Shown piece after piece: positions 63,681-64,000 of a stretch of DNA of 64,000 nt. Both the position numbers and the translations under genes were made by a program. The notes beneath the pieces were generated by a model. That model ran no database searches. It was not told the DNA's origin and worked only from the letters and a program-made list of their open reading frames with translations. Position 1 is the stretch's first letter. Every line of letters begins with the position of its first letter. Source of the stretch: Lingula anatina (Eukaryota > Brachiopoda > Lingulata > Lingulida > Lingulidae); assembly GCF_001039355.2 (NCBI RefSeq), contig NW_019775672.1, positions 127,563 through 191,562 of the forward strand, read 5' to 3'.

Positions 63681-63884
63681 CATTCCCAGAGATTAGATTG
63701 ATCCAACTAGATCGACCTAACTCCCTGGGGGTTTACGCTAAATAGCTGTCAGCCGAGCGGGCACGAAAGTTAATTACCCTCTTACAGCTTGTAGTAGGCC
63801 GGACGGACATTTAAGCCGGATTATCTGACAGTAATCTAGTGAGACTCCCCACGGGGATAGATCGATCTAAAATCTATGGGAATG
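63681..63884. mobile_element. 204-bp MITE-like element, copy 2
   Basis: Outer ends CATTCCCA (63681) and TGGGAATG (63877-63884) are exact inverse copies, with inner AGATTGATC / GATAGATCGATCT. Same length and order of internal blocks as 18395-18598. No ORF. Confidence 0.85.
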
Positions 63885-63889
63885 CGAAG

Positions 63890-63975
63890 CTGATCACACT
63901 GACTGCACTTTATAGGGAGAACTCCCGCAGAGATAGATCGATCCTGCTGGTACAGTAACTTTATTCTGAACTTGC
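63890..63975. repeat. Repeat block shared with 281-373
   Basis: GCTGATCACACTGACTGCAC, then GCAGAGATAGATCGATCCTG and ACTTTATTCTGAAC match the right flank of the element at 133-300, in the same orientation. Confidence 0.8.
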
Positions 63976-64000
63976 TCAAAACCTTGTAAATGTTCTCTGT

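Larger units (their letters stand above)
61543..64000. other. STRA6-like 3' UTR and downstream repeat-rich DNA
   Basis: AATAAA occurs at 62082 and 62321. A 178-bp direct duplication with an undetermined base at 62684 follows, then unique sequence, a G run at about 63643-63660, a 204-bp MITE-like copy and a second repeat block to the window end. No further gene seen. Confidence 0.6.

Noticed and set aside
1-64000. CRISPR array, tRNA or rRNA genes
   Set aside because: No regularly spaced repeats with unique spacers and no convincing tRNA boxes or rRNA sequence were seen; the tandem tracts are simple microsatellites.

Overview
The window is nuclear DNA from an animal. Genes are split by many short GT-AG introns, noncoding DNA is AT-rich, and microsatellites, homopolymer runs and short inverted-repeat elements are common. 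The proteins are plainly metazoan but distant from vertebrate sequences. Together with the TACATGTA-type words and the repeat style, this suggests a marine lophotrochozoan, most likely a mollusc. The species is an inference. I see no rRNA, tRNA, CRISPR array, operon or reverse-transcriptase ORF.

Layout, left to right: the 3' half of a rhomboid intramembrane protease gene (+) with two alternative catalytic-His exons; COQ4 (-), head-to-head with DNLZ/ZIM17 (+); LSM2 (-), head-to-head with proteasome subunit PSMB1 (+); a five-exon gene I do not recognise (+); a TLC-domain gene of the TLCD3/FAM57 family (+); an intronless alpha-1,3-fucosyltransferase-like gene (-); EDF1/MBF1 (-), head-to-head with the 24-coding-exon BAG6 (+); and a full-length STRA6-like retinoid-transporter gene (+), 18 coding exons. 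Exons were assembled by hand from splice sites, reading phase and family similarity. For every complete spliced model the summed exon lengths are a multiple of three.

COQ4 and DNLZ are both mitochondrial (ubiquinone synthesis; escort of mitochondrial Hsp70). EDF1 and BAG6 both act in translation and nascent-protein quality control. LSM2 and PSMB1 are housekeeping genes of RNA and protein turnover. All three divergent promoters carry a TGCGCA core. In humans BAG6 and LSM2 lie in the 6p21 MHC region and EDF1, DNLZ and COQ4 on 9q34, so the gene set resembles the ancestral linkage group behind the MHC paralogons.

Between genes and in introns there are several short inverted-repeat elements. Two copies of one are exactly 204 bp (18395 and 63681). 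There are also long near-perfect hairpins, and a 178-bp direct duplication beside an undetermined base that looks like an assembly fault.
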